Assembly: GCA_905215725.1 (NCBI GenBank)
Contig: CAJMRD010000088.1
Location: 1-8,294, forward strand
DNA from: an uncultured bacterium
GTDB lineage: Bacteria > Actinomycetota > Coriobacteriia > Coriobacteriales > Coriobacteriaceae
Length of the DNA: 8,294 nt
Direction: 5' to 3'
In this document: positions 1 to 6,332 of the stretch, piece after piece
Layout: every line of letters starts with the position of its first letter
How positions within the stretch are numbered: the first letter of the stretch is position 1
Program-made: the position numbers and the translations under genes
Notes under the pieces: generated by a model
Seen by the model: only the letters and a program-made list of their open reading frames with translations
Told to the model about the DNA's origin: nothing
The model's database searches: none

Positions 1-2
1 CC

Positions 3-1142
3 GCCTATAAGTCGTGCAATATCGTGCGCCTGCTGCAAAAGCGCGGCGCACGTGTCAAAGTCGTTATGAGCGAGCATGCCACGGAGTTTGTGGGGCCGCT
101 TACCTTCCGCGCGCTCACCAACGAGCCGGTCGCGGTTGGGCTATTCGACGATCCTTCCGACCCCATCCACCACATTTCGCTGGCGCAGGAGCCCGATCTG
201 GTGGTCGTGGCGCCCGCGACGGCCAATATTATCGCCAAGATGGCCAACGGCATCGCCGATGACCTCATCTCCACCACGCTGCTGGCAACACCGAGCCCCA
301 TCGTGATCGCACCCGCTATGAATAACGGCATGTGGAAGGCTCCGGCGACGCAGGCCAACATGGCCACTTTGCGCGACCGCGGCGTCCACGTGGTGGGGCC
401 CGGCAGTGGCTACCTTGCCTGCGGCGACGTGGACACGGGGCGCATGAGCGAGCCCGAGGACATCGTCGAAGCCATCTGCGAGGTGCTCAACCCCGCGCCT
501 CAGGACCTGGCAGGTAAGCGCATCGTGATTACCGCCGGCCCCACGCACGAGCCGATCGACCCGGTGCGATTCATTGGCAACCGTTCGTCGGGCAAGATGG
601 GCATCGCCCTGGCGAGGGAGGCTGCTCGCCGCGGTGCCGAGGTCACGCTCGTGTTGGGACCGACATCGCTCGATGTGCCCGGCGGCATGGAGTGCGTGCG
701 CGTGCAGACCGCCGCAGAGATGCTGCAGGCGGCGGCGAGCGCCTTCCAGACGGCCGATGCGGCAATTTGTGCGGCCGCCGTCGCCGACTACACCCCCGCA
801 GCCCCTGCCGACCATAAGCTCAAAAAGGCCAACGAGCGCTTGGATCGCATCGGGCTCGTCGAGACAGTCGATATCTTGGCCGAGCTTTCGCGTCAAAAGG
901 GAGAGCGGCGCGTGATCGGCTTTGCGGCCGAGACCGATAACGTCGTGGAGTACGCGCAGCGTAAGCTCGCCCGCAAGGGTTGTGATGCCATTATCGCCAA
1001 CGATGTCTCGCGCGCCGATTCGGGCTTTGGAACCGACACTAACAAGGCCTGGATTGTGAGCACAGCGGGTACACAGGAACTTCCCGTGCTAACAAAACCC
1101 CAGCTCGCAGATACAATTTTGGACTTGCTTCAAAAATTGTAA
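3..1142 (+). CDS. coaBC: Bifunctional CoaBC: phosphopantothenoylcysteine decarboxylase / phosphopantothenate-cysteine ligase (5' end outside window)
   Basis: This cytosolic enzyme carries out two steps of coenzyme A synthesis: CoaB joins 4'-phosphopantothenate to cysteine, and CoaC, an FMN protein, decarboxylates the product to 4'-phosphopantetheine. The frame is open from the window edge and begins AYKSCNIVRLLQK, which matches the family just after its first ~15-18 residues, so the true start lies upstream. The GTG at 24 is internal. In the 379-residue fragment the CoaC half shows HHISL with the catalytic His near residue 57, PAMN near 104-107, and the substrate-clamp GYLACG with its Cys near 140, followed by GRM. 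The CoaB half starts near 178 with AGPTHEPIDPVRFIGNRSSG and carries AAVADY near 260 and KLKK near 273. All key motifs are intact and the total length would be about 395, normal for the family. The stop is TAA, 80 bases before the tRNA. Identification is secure. Confidence 0.96.
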   Translation, partial: AYKSCNIVRLLQKRGARVKVVMSEHATEFVGPLTFRALTNEPVAVGLFDDPSDPIHHISLAQEPDLVVVAPATANIIAKMANGIADDLISTTLLATPSPIVIAPAMNNGMWKAPATQANMATLRDRGVHVVGPGSGYLACGDVDTGRMSEPEDIVEAICEVLNPAPQDLAGKRIVITAGPTHEPIDPVRFIGNRSSGKMGIALAREAARRGAEVTLVLGPTSLDVPGGMECVRVQTAAEMLQAAASAFQTADAAICAAAVADYTPAAPADHKLKKANERLDRIGLVETVDILAELSRQKGERRVIGFAAETDNVVEYAQRKLARKGCDAIIANDVSRADSGFGTDTNKAWIVSTAGTQELPVLTKPQLADTILDLLQKL

Positions 1143-1150
1143 AAAAGTTC

Positions 1151-1180
1151 TTGCACAAGTCTAAAGTTTCGGGTTAATAT
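1151..1180 (+). promoter_or_regulatory. Sigma-70-type promoter of the tRNA-Pro gene
   Basis: TTGCAC (1151-1156) and TAATAT (1175-1180) are separated by 18 bases and lie 43 bases before the tRNA. The position just after the coaBC stop means the tRNA has its own promoter. An alternative -10, TATACT at 1178-1183, gives a less favourable 21-base spacer. Confidence 0.7.
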
Positions 1181-1222
1181 ACTCCCAGTTGCGAGCGAGA
1201 GCAGAGCAACAAACAAAAGCTT

Positions 1223-1299
<77 letters not shown>

Positions 1300-1308
1300 G
1301 AAGTTTGC

Positions 1309-1342
1309 AGGTCAGGCACCTAGTGCCTGACCTTTTTTGTTT
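1309..1342 (+). terminator. Intrinsic terminator of tRNA-Pro
   Basis: An 11-bp perfect stem, AGGTCAGGCAC (1309-1319) with GTGCCTGACCT (1323-1333), has a 3-base loop and is followed by TTTTTGTTTT. It begins ten bases after the CCA end. Confidence 0.9.
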
Positions 1343-1766
1343 TAAGCAATTGCTTAATTTTCAGTAAGCAACAGGGTGCCAATAATCTACCTGCGCGATA
1401 GTCGTCTTTTGCGGTTACTTGCGCGTTTTGCACGCACTTGAGCCGATTTATCAACGCGATATGAATCTACATACGCGTAGCTGGTATACAGCCGAGTAAG
1501 GGTTGTATTTATCGCGGCGTTTTACACAGATATAGCGACTGTAACGAACAAACGTGTCGCTGTATTTATTCCGGTAGTTCACTTGATCGGTGGACAAGTG
1601 GGCTGTTGCGACGAAACGCCAAGCAGGATGGGCTCTATACGAGGACGCCGCAGAGGCAATGGCGGGGGAGTGCGGCAGGCGCTCTGAGAGCCGCTGTATG
1701 ACCCCATTTCTCCTCAACCCGATTACCTGTGCTATGAACCTCGAATTGTTCGAGTAATCGCCAAAA
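1343..1766. other. Intergenic stretch with a possible Tyr-rich coding relic on the minus strand
   Basis: No intact gene is visible. On the minus strand a frame ending at 1451 gives a tail that looks protein-like between about 1600 and 1460: it contains WRFVATAHL, then NKYSDTFVRYSRY, then DKYNPYSAVYQLRV. Tyrosine occurs seven or more times, mostly as TAC. Upstream in the same frame the reading passes through the terminator hairpin at 1769-1796 and into the DUF6273 relic in another frame, so it has no plausible start. It may be the surviving C-terminus of a lost surface or exported protein, or chance. A short perfect palindrome, TAAGCAATTGCTTA, lies at 1343-1356. Confidence 0.25.
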
Positions 1767-1796
1767 GAAAAGCCCTCGCAGGATTGCGAGGGCTTT
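1761..1796 (-). terminator. Intrinsic terminator of the DUF6273 relic
   Basis: A 12-bp perfect stem, AAAGCCCTCGCA (1769-1780) with TGCGAGGGCTTT (1785-1796), has a GGAT loop. On the minus strand it is followed by TTTCTTTTGG. It sits 14 bases beyond the minus-strand stop at 1810, so it belongs to that gene. Confidence 0.85.
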
Positions 1797-1809
1797 GCGC
1801 TAAAAGAGA

Positions 1810-2151
1810 TCAGAAGCAGAAAGCGGGGAGAACATAAAACGAGTCCGTCGCGCTGTAGCTGTAGCAAATACCGCCGCTTTGAACATAGCGAAAGGACGTG
1901 GAGCTGCGCGGTCTCACGGAGCGAGTCCAGTGGCTATAGCCTGATGCACCGGAATAGTTCGACCCCGTCACGCCCTTGGATTTGTAGCACTCGTACTGGA
2001 TGCCGTCGGATTGCATATCCCCGTATACTTCGGTTGCCGAGAGCAGAAAAACCTTGTCGGTCGTCGCTGAGGGGGCACCGCCCCAGTTACCGCCAACGTT
2101 ATCGGTTGTCTTTGTGACGGGTTTCACCTTTGACTGTAAGAACCTCTTGCC
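1810..2151 (-). pseudogene. C-terminal remnant of a DUF6273-domain protein
   Basis: The minus-strand frame ends in VLPAFCF followed by TGA. It carries the DUF6273 pattern: DKVFLLSATEVYG near the start, then IQYECYKSKGV, HWTRSVRP in the middle, and a closing YSATDSFYVLPAFCF. In the family this block forms the extreme C-terminus of larger, often surface-exposed or multi-domain proteins and its function is unknown. Here the frame opens only after two adjacent stops (TAA TAA at 2157-2152). The first codons read GKRFLQSKVKPVTKTT, which resembles the run-in to the domain rather than a translation start. A GTG at 2127 exists but has no convincing ribosome site. I read it as a gene that lost its N-terminal part while keeping its stop and terminator. 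The alternative is a short expressed 105-residue domain starting at the GTG. Confidence 0.7.
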
Positions 2152-2240
2152 TTATTAAAGAAATACGCCAAATACAACGGATATAAAGCGGAAGGAGGCG
2201 ACATCAAGTAACTATCAAAGGCCAGATTAAGGAGCCAGCC

Positions 2241-2645
2241 ATGAAGAACTGCCTGCCCTCCATCGTCTCAGCAGCTCTTTGCCTCTCCCTTGTCATGACA
2301 CCATTTGTGCCCGTTGCGGCAGCCTATGCCGACGATGGATCTCCCGCCGAGAGCAGCGAAATCTACGTCGGAGACAACTACGACGAAAATTACGATATAT
2401 CCCTTTTTGAACGCGGACGCTGCACGGATTCATATTCCAAGGCGTGGTGCGATTCTCACGGATTTGCAAATAACCGCCCCGTCCCTCACAAGGTCAAGCT
2501 GAACGCGAAGGAGGAGGCTTGCCTGCGCGATCTCCAGCTTGCTGGCACCGCTGAAGTTATCGCCGGTCTCGTGACAACCGGTCCTAGCGGCGGCTTTTTT
2601 GCAACCGCAATGACATCGTACCGACTTTTCACTTGCATGTTCTGA
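2241..2645 (+). CDS. Sec-exported small protein with four cysteines; candidate antimicrobial peptide precursor
   Basis: This 134-residue protein has no family I recognise. Residues 1-30 form a clear Sec signal peptide: a Lys at position 3, a hydrophobic core at 8-28, and a cleavage motif AYA before DDG. The mature part starts with an acidic, Tyr-rich stretch (IYVGDNYDENYD, 41-52). It has cysteines at 61, 70, 94 and 132, enough for two disulfides once exported. The last 40 residues between Cys94 and Cys132 are small and hydrophobic (AEVIAGLVTTGPSGGFFATAM). A secreted precursor with a disulfide-closed hydrophobic end resembles the general layout of some Sec-dependent bacteriocins, but I see no diagnostic motif. 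The start is supported by AAGGAG at 2229-2234, six bases before the ATG. The next gene starts 12 bases after the stop, so the two form an operon. A structural exported protein is the main alternative. Confidence 0.75.
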   Translation: MKNCLPSIVSAALCLSLVMTPFVPVAAAYADDGSPAESSEIYVGDNYDENYDISLFERGRCTDSYSKAWCDSHGFANNRPVPHKVKLNAKEEACLRDLQLAGTAEVIAGLVTTGPSGGFFATAMTSYRLFTCMF

Positions 2646-2657
2646 AAGGAAGTTGCC

Positions 2658-2897
2658 ATGTTGTCGCAAAATCAATCGAGATACTTGACCACAATCGGCT
2701 TTGCCCTGCTTGCATTACTCTTTGCTAGCGACCTTTTGCTGAAACCGCCCAAGGAACTCGTTTCGCTTGCCATAGCCTGCATTTCCGCCCTTTACTTTAC
2801 GGCAACCCTATTCGTCGGACTAAAGGAGAGGAAAAAAGGCGCAGTCGTTGCATCTGCCGTAGGCGTGATCATAGCCATTGCCTCATTCTTTATCTGA
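2658..2897 (+). CDS. Small three-helix membrane protein, partner of the upstream secreted protein
   Basis: The 79-residue product is almost entirely hydrophobic. Predicted helices lie at about 9-28, 34-56 and 61-79, with short charged links (KPPKE near 29-33, KERKKG near 56-61). The last helix runs to the C-terminus. There is no signal peptide and no catalytic motif. The ribosome site AAGGAAG lies just after the preceding stop and 5-6 bases before the ATG, so translation is tightly linked to the secreted protein gene. Small membrane proteins encoded directly after a secreted peptide are often immunity proteins, so that is the leading hypothesis here. A helper for export or an unrelated membrane peptide is equally open. 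The coding sequence is less GC-rich than coaBC. Confidence 0.7.
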   Translation: MLSQNQSRYLTTIGFALLALLFASDLLLKPPKELVSLAIACISALYFTATLFVGLKERKKGAVVASAVGVIIAIASFFI

Positions 2898-2909
2898 CAC
2901 ATTGGTGAT

Positions 2910-3245
2910 CTAGGAGCGATATCGTAGGAATACGACCGGGAGAGCCGGGACCAGATTGCCCGGGTTGCCCGGTCGGCTCGCGCGACGGCGCGGCGGTTCC
3001 ACAGAAAGCTCTCCGGACTTCACGCCGTTTCTGATCGCATTGTAGACAGCCATCTCGTCTTCGCAGTCGGCGAGCACGCGGTATGCGTCGTCGTTTTGGA
3101 TGTCCAGCAAATCTCGAAGGTCCTCCATGCACCAGCGTCCGAGATCTGGCCATGCGCGTTGCGCGAGCTGATAAGTGTCGATTGCGATGTTGTAGTTAAA
3201 GTCCAGGCCAAAGTCGTCCCAGGCAGAACTGCTTTGTTTCCTTGA
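2910..3245 (-). pseudogene. Remnant of a DnaQ-like 3'-5' exonuclease (C-terminal half)
   Basis: The minus-strand frame reads WDDFGLDFNYNIAIDTYQLAQRAWP near its start, then MEDLRDLLDI, then DDAYRVLADCEDEMAVYNAI. This follows the last half of the DEDDh exonuclease fold: a HNxxFD-like segment, the 'DT..LA' strand, and the Exo III helix that normally reads HxAxxDAxxT. Exo I and most of Exo II are absent. The frame opens after an in-frame TAA (3248-3246), and an ATG at 3128 lies inside the domain. The Exo III histidine is replaced by Tyr (AYRVLAD), which should remove activity. The tail after about residue 80 is Arg/Pro-rich and unlike the family. It is most simply a decayed gene end. Homology is read by eye and the subfamily cannot be given. 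Confidence 0.6.
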
Positions 3246-3267
3246 TTATCAACTTCATCCGGACACT

Positions 3268-3305
3268 TCCCGCATTCATCCGTGTGTGTACGGATGAATG
3301 CGGGA
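3268..3305. repeat. Perfect 16-bp inverted repeat
   Basis: The arms TCCCGCATTCATCCGT (3268-3283) and its exact complement (3290-3305) enclose a GTGTGT loop. No T-run follows on either strand, so it is not a classical intrinsic terminator. It lies between the exonuclease relic and the end of the minus-strand ABC operon, and next to a second GC-rich hairpin. It could be a bidirectional terminator, a REP-like element or a remnant of a mobile element. Confidence 0.75.
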
Positions 3306-3313
3306 TTCGATAC

Positions 3314-3342
3314 CCCGGCGGCCTGATCGGCAGGCCGCCGGG
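3314..3342 (-). terminator. GC-rich hairpin behind the ABC operon, probable terminator
   Basis: An 11-bp perfect stem, CCCGGCGGCCT (3314-3324) with AGGCCGCCGGG (3332-3342), has a 7-base loop. It lies six bases past the minus-strand stop at 3348. The position fits a terminator for the operon, although no U-tract follows. Confidence 0.55.
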
Positions 3343-3347
3343 AACTC

Positions 3348-3776
3348 TCACTCCTCGATAAAAGCCGGCACTCGGTTAGTCCTACGCATCTTGAAATCGC
3401 CAGTCTCGTGGGAGACGTAGAGAATGCCGTCCATCCCATCTCGCGATGCATATGAAAGGTGAACAGAACCGCAATCCGCTCCATCATTGTCGAGAAGATC
3501 GAACGAATTCGGGTCGCTCGTTGCGGCCAAACGACCACTCAGACAAGAGCCATCGTCATTACAGATTTGCCATTCCATGTCTTCGCCTGCAAGAATCGCC
3601 ATAGACGGCCTGGTCGCGCCATCGTTGACATACATCCCGTCTATGCCAAACCCATTTTCAGCGCCATCGATGAACGACTGCTCGGACCTATACCTCGCAA
3701 ATGATGCACATAGCACCATTGCAAGACAAAGTACAAAGCCAACAATCGCTATCTTTGCATAGCTCTTGCCTATCAT
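3348..3776 (-). CDS. Membrane-anchored exported protein, second gene of the ABC operon
   Basis: The product is a 142-residue protein I cannot place in a family. Residues ~6-26 (YAKIAIVGFVLCLAMVLCASF) form one membrane segment and the rest is polar and probably outside the cell. The outer domain is rich in Asp, Gly and Ser and has cysteines in the CNDDGSC pair and in ADCGS. The sequence MVLC before ASF is not a good lipobox because Leu occupies the -1 position, so an uncleaved anchor is more likely than a lipoprotein. I chose ATG at 3776 because AGGAGG (3790-3785) lies eight bases before it. The GTG at 3785 would overlap that ribosome site. The start comes one base after the ABC transporter stop, so the two are translationally coupled. 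A substrate-binding, sensing or immunity role next to the transporter is possible but unproven. Confidence 0.75.
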   Translation of the reverse strand: MIGKSYAKIAIVGFVLCLAMVLCASFARYRSEQSFIDGAENGFGIDGMYVNDGATRPSMAILAGEDMEWQICNDDGSCLSGRLAATSDPNSFDLLDNDGADCGSVHLSYASRDGMDGILYVSHETGDFKMRRTNRVPAFIEE

Positions 3777-3777
3777 G

Positions 3778-5592
3778 TCATTCACCTCCTTCGTATGTAT
3801 CGAGGTATTCCTGCTTGAGCGTCTGCGAGGACGACTTGATCTTTTCCACGAGCGTGCCGGCTTCGATGAAGTAGAACGAGTTGGTAAGGTCTGCCAGGTC
3901 GTCGAGTAGATGGCTTGAAATGAGCACGCTGCGTCCCCGCGCCACTTCGCTGCGTATTGCGTCGCAGGAGGTTTTCCGTTTTCCCGGATCGAGGCCGTTC
4001 AGCGGCTCATCGAGGATGAGGTACGGGCAATCGGTCGCTATCGCCATGGCAAGCTTTACCTGCTGCTTCATTCCCGTCGAGAGTTTACGGGTCGGCTTGT
4101 CGAGATATGGGGAGATTCCGAGGGAGCTGCAGAGCGAGTCGATGTCGGTGGCTGGTTTCCACGCCTCCCTAACGAAGGCAAGGTGCTCGATGGCCGATAG
4201 CGTGGGGTAGAGATCCGCGCTGCCCGAAGAGCTCAGGTAGACGAGTTCTGCGAATTCGGCTGATCGGCGTTGGCAGATTCCGTCTGCCGTCAGGCTTCCC
4301 GAGCGGATGCGGGTGGGAAATTGGCCCGACAGCGCTTCCAGAAGGGTGGTTTTCCCCGAGCCGTTGGGAGCAACGAGGCCCGCCGCCGTTCCCGGGCTCA
4401 GGAAAAGCGACCCGATTGAAAGTATCGTCGTGCTCCCGTATCCCACGCTCACGTCCAGGAGCTCGAGCCCATGGTGCTTTTTAGCGGGTCCAGCCTGTTT
4501 GGGCGAACGCGTCACGACGGCGCCGACCGCAAAAAGGACCGCGACGTATGCCAGGGCCACGGCAAGCATCGATGCGCCGCCCGAACCGGAGCTAATGAAT
4601 TCCGTCGGGAAGCATCCCACGTAACCCGTTGCCTCGATAGGCGAGAACACGGCCAGCGGCAGGAGATTGAGCGCGGCGTTATGCTCCAGCGCCGAATCGG
4701 ACAGTAACGGGAATGCCGGGGCTGCGACAAGCAGCGCGGAGGCAAGGGGGCCTGCGAGGACGCGCCTCGTTGCGGCCGATAGGACGACGGAGCAAACGGA
4801 TATCAAGGTTCCGCCCGCGAGCAGCGCGAGAAGTATGGTCGTGAAGACGTTTCCCGCGGTCGTGGTGGTGAGCGCGCCGTTATGGAAGAAGGCGATTGGG
4901 TACCCAATTTGCCCGAAGCCGTTTAGGGCCAAGGCGTAAATGCCCCCGGGTGCGAGGCCGGCGAGGAGCATCGCGGTCCCCGCGGCGATTATCGAAAACA
5001 CGATCTGGATAAGGCGCCGGAATTTGGGCACGGGCGCCTTCGCCGCCAGGGTCGCAGGCCTTGTGGCGCCGAGCACGAGTATCGACGAGAGAAGGAAGGG
5101 GATGAAGGGAAGGAAAGACGGCGCCGTGGCAATGGCGTAAGGCAGGAAGGAAAGGAATGGCAGGTCGTTTGCGGAGGCCGGGATATCCGTGATGCCGGAA
5201 CTGCTCAGAGCACGGCAATATGCGAGCGCCGCGTCATTGGTCTCTCGGTCTCCCACGATGGAACCGGATTGGAAGCCTTCGCCCATGAGCGCGTAGTAGC
5301 TCTCGGCAGAATCGAGAAAGGCGGCGTCGGTTTGGGCGGCAAGGGCGGCGTTCGCGTATCTTGCAAGCTCCGCGTCGACTTGCTGCTCTGGAGATAGGTC
5401 TGTGCCGCTGGCCTGGGGCGCGCGCGTATTGAATGCGTCGACAAAGCCCTGCATGCCCTGCTTCATAAAGAAGGGCCCGTAGATGGGTGAATTGAACGCA
5501 ATGGGGACGGAAAAGGCTGCAGCGAGAACGAGCGTACAAATCCATACGGCCTTGTCTCTTAGGATTAGTTTGAGAAGAAGTCGACAGTACAT
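3778..5592 (-). CDS. Fused ABC transporter: N-terminal permease domain plus C-terminal ATPase
   Basis: This 604-residue protein combines a membrane domain and an ATP-binding domain in one chain. The permease half has one helix at ~16-34, a long outer segment (~35-145), then helices near 146-178, 190-216, 248-271, 278-298 and 341-361. The ATPase starts near 375. It has Walker A (APNGSGKTTL, near 405-415), signature LSTGMKQQ (near 504-511), Walker B LILDEPLNGLDPG (near 524) and H-loop SSHLLDD (near 559), all intact. The ATPase resembles ABC-2-type drug and bacteriocin exporters such as the BcrA/CcmA class, while the permease half has no family I can name. A homodimer would make a complete transporter. 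The substrate is unknown. Peptide export or self-protection is suggested only by the neighbouring small secreted protein. Codon use is more GC-rich than in its small neighbours. The ATG at 5592 has only a weak ribosome site (TAGGTG). Confidence 0.9.
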   Translation of the reverse strand: MYCRLLLKLILRDKAVWICTLVLAAAFSVPIAFNSPIYGPFFMKQGMQGFVDAFNTRAPQASGTDLSPEQQVDAELARYANAALAAQTDAAFLDSAESYYALMGEGFQSGSIVGDRETNDAALAYCRALSSSGITDIPASANDLPFLSFLPYAIATAPSFLPFIPFLLSSILVLGATRPATLAAKAPVPKFRRLIQIVFSIIAAGTAMLLAGLAPGGIYALALNGFGQIGYPIAFFHNGALTTTTAGNVFTTILLALLAGGTLISVCSVVLSAATRRVLAGPLASALLVAAPAFPLLSDSALEHNAALNLLPLAVFSPIEATGYVGCFPTEFISSGSGGASMLAVALAYVAVLFAVGAVVTRSPKQAGPAKKHHGLELLDVSVGYGSTTILSIGSLFLSPGTAAGLVAPNGSGKTTLLEALSGQFPTRIRSGSLTADGICQRRSAEFAELVYLSSSGSADLYPTLSAIEHLAFVREAWKPATDIDSLCSSLGISPYLDKPTRKLSTGMKQQVKLAMAIATDCPYLILDEPLNGLDPGKRKTSCDAIRSEVARGRSVLISSHLLDDLADLTNSFYFIEAGTLVEKIKSSSQTLKQEYLDTYEGGE

Positions 5593-5617
5593 TCAGAAGC
5601 ACCTACGTTCCTCAAAG

Positions 5618-5753
5618 AACTGTTAGATTAAAAGTAACAGACCGGATGAAGATACGTGCGACGGGGGCGAGGCGAATGGCTGAGCGGTATCGATATGCGG
5701 GTTTAACGGCATATCGACCACATAGATTATTAACTTGCATTTCTAACAGTTAA
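5618..5753 (-). promoter_or_regulatory. Leader of the ABC operon: candidate promoter and widely spaced inverted repeat
   Basis: A 10-bp inverted repeat, AACTGTTAGA (5618-5627) and TCTAACAGTT (5742-5751), flanks the leader of the minus-strand operon. The upstream arm overlaps a possible -35 (TTAACT, 5753-5748), paired with a modest -10 (TAATCT, 5729-5724) across 18 bases. The downstream arm lies about 26 bases before the ATG. Two identical sites about 115 bases apart, one over the promoter and one near the start codon, could allow repression by looping. The promoter match is only moderate. Confidence 0.35.
5690..5717. promoter_or_regulatory. 9-bp inverted repeat inside the ABC operon leader, possible operator or RNA hairpin
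   Basis: The arms TCGATATGC (5690-5698) and GCATATCGA (5709-5717) are exact complements around ten bases. It falls within the transcribed leader if the proposed promoter is right, so it could act as a DNA operator or as an RNA hairpin. Confidence 0.4.
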
Positions 5754-5962
5754 GGAGACGGGTGCTTTCCAGCACACTCCTTCGATGATGCCTTCCGCTA
5801 GTTGCTATGCAGGTTTCAGCCAACAAAGAATGTGCCCGGGCGCTCAGGTTCACCGTTAGCGTTGGCAACATATGAGATGGGCCAGACCCTTGCCGCGCGC
5901 CGATTGCGCGAGAGGTGTCGGGCTCCATGTTTATTCCACCTGCTTGTTATCAACCAGCTTCG

Positions 5963-5997
5963 TTCAACGTCAGACATTCAAGATGTCAGACGTCGAA
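5963..5997. repeat. Imperfect 15-bp dyad carrying the GTCAGAC motif twice
   Basis: Arms 5963-5977 and 5983-5997 pair at 13 of 15 positions around a TCAAG loop. They contain GTCAGACATT and GTCAGAC as direct copies. The same word forms the dyad at 6069-6094. Confidence 0.55.
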
Positions 5998-6068
5998 CCT
6001 GCGCCAAAGACGCAGCTGGGGCTACTAGTTGCCTACAATCGCTCGCGAAGCTCGTATGTTCGTGCGTG

Positions 6069-6094
6069 AATGTCTGACAGCTCCGTCAGACATT
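6069..6094. repeat. Perfect 10-bp inverted repeat AATGTCTGAC / GTCAGACATT
   Basis: The arms at 6069-6078 and 6085-6094 are exact complements with a six-base loop. One arm is identical to 5969-5978, about 116 bases upstream. No T-run follows, so a protein-binding site or a mobile-element end is more likely than a terminator. Confidence 0.65.
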
Positions 6095-6231
6095 GCCGGA
6101 CATTTGATTGTTCGACAAATGCGCACGTGGTCGCGTTCGCAAAGATTACTGAACGGTCGATGGGTGCGTTGAGACCGGAGCAAACGGCGGATGCCGGAAA
6201 AATGGCCTCACAGAATCGCACCCATGGTTGA

Positions 6232-6272
6232 TAAAATTGACCGCCCGGGCGCAAATACCCGGGCGGTCAATT
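6232..6272 (-). terminator. Strong intrinsic terminator, minus-strand orientation
   Basis: A perfect 15-bp stem, AATTGACCGCCCGGG (6235-6249) with its complement (6258-6272), has an 8-base loop. On the minus strand the stem runs out into TTTTATC. On the plus strand the tail is TTCATCCCC, which is weaker. It therefore most likely ended a minus-strand gene lying at 6300-6530, which now survives only as a relic. Confidence 0.75.
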
Positions 6273-6332
6273 CATCCCCTCGTTCGCGATCCTGTTGGGT
6301 TTTGGGGCTTTGACATGTTGTTGACGGATGGA

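Larger units (their letters stand above)
5754..6234. other. Gene-free region with repeated dyads
   Basis: Reading frames here look unlike proteins I know and overlap each other on both strands, so I call no gene. Structure is present instead. A 10-base word, GTCAGACATT, occurs at 5969 and 6085 and inverted at 6069, and a 9-bp inverted repeat ATGGGTGCG/CGCACCCAT lies at 6160-6168 and 6217-6225. The region may be decayed mobile-element DNA or a regulatory zone. Confidence 0.4.

Noticed and set aside
141..896. Long minus-strand frame of 251 codons inside coaBC
   Set aside because: It is a shadow of the GC-rich coaBC frame, which has complete family motifs.
2191..2210. Good ribosome site (AAGGAGG) followed by ATC AAG TAA upstream of the secreted protein gene
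   Set aside because: There is no usable start codon and the frame ends after two codons. It may be a relic or chance.
3777..3785. GTG at 3785 as the start of the second ABC-operon gene
   Set aside because: It overlaps the AGGAGG ribosome site. ATG at 3776 has ideal spacing from it.
5802..6077. Plus-strand 91-codon frame in the gene-free region
   Set aside because: The product resembles no known protein, runs through the dyads, and has competing frames of equal quality on both strands.
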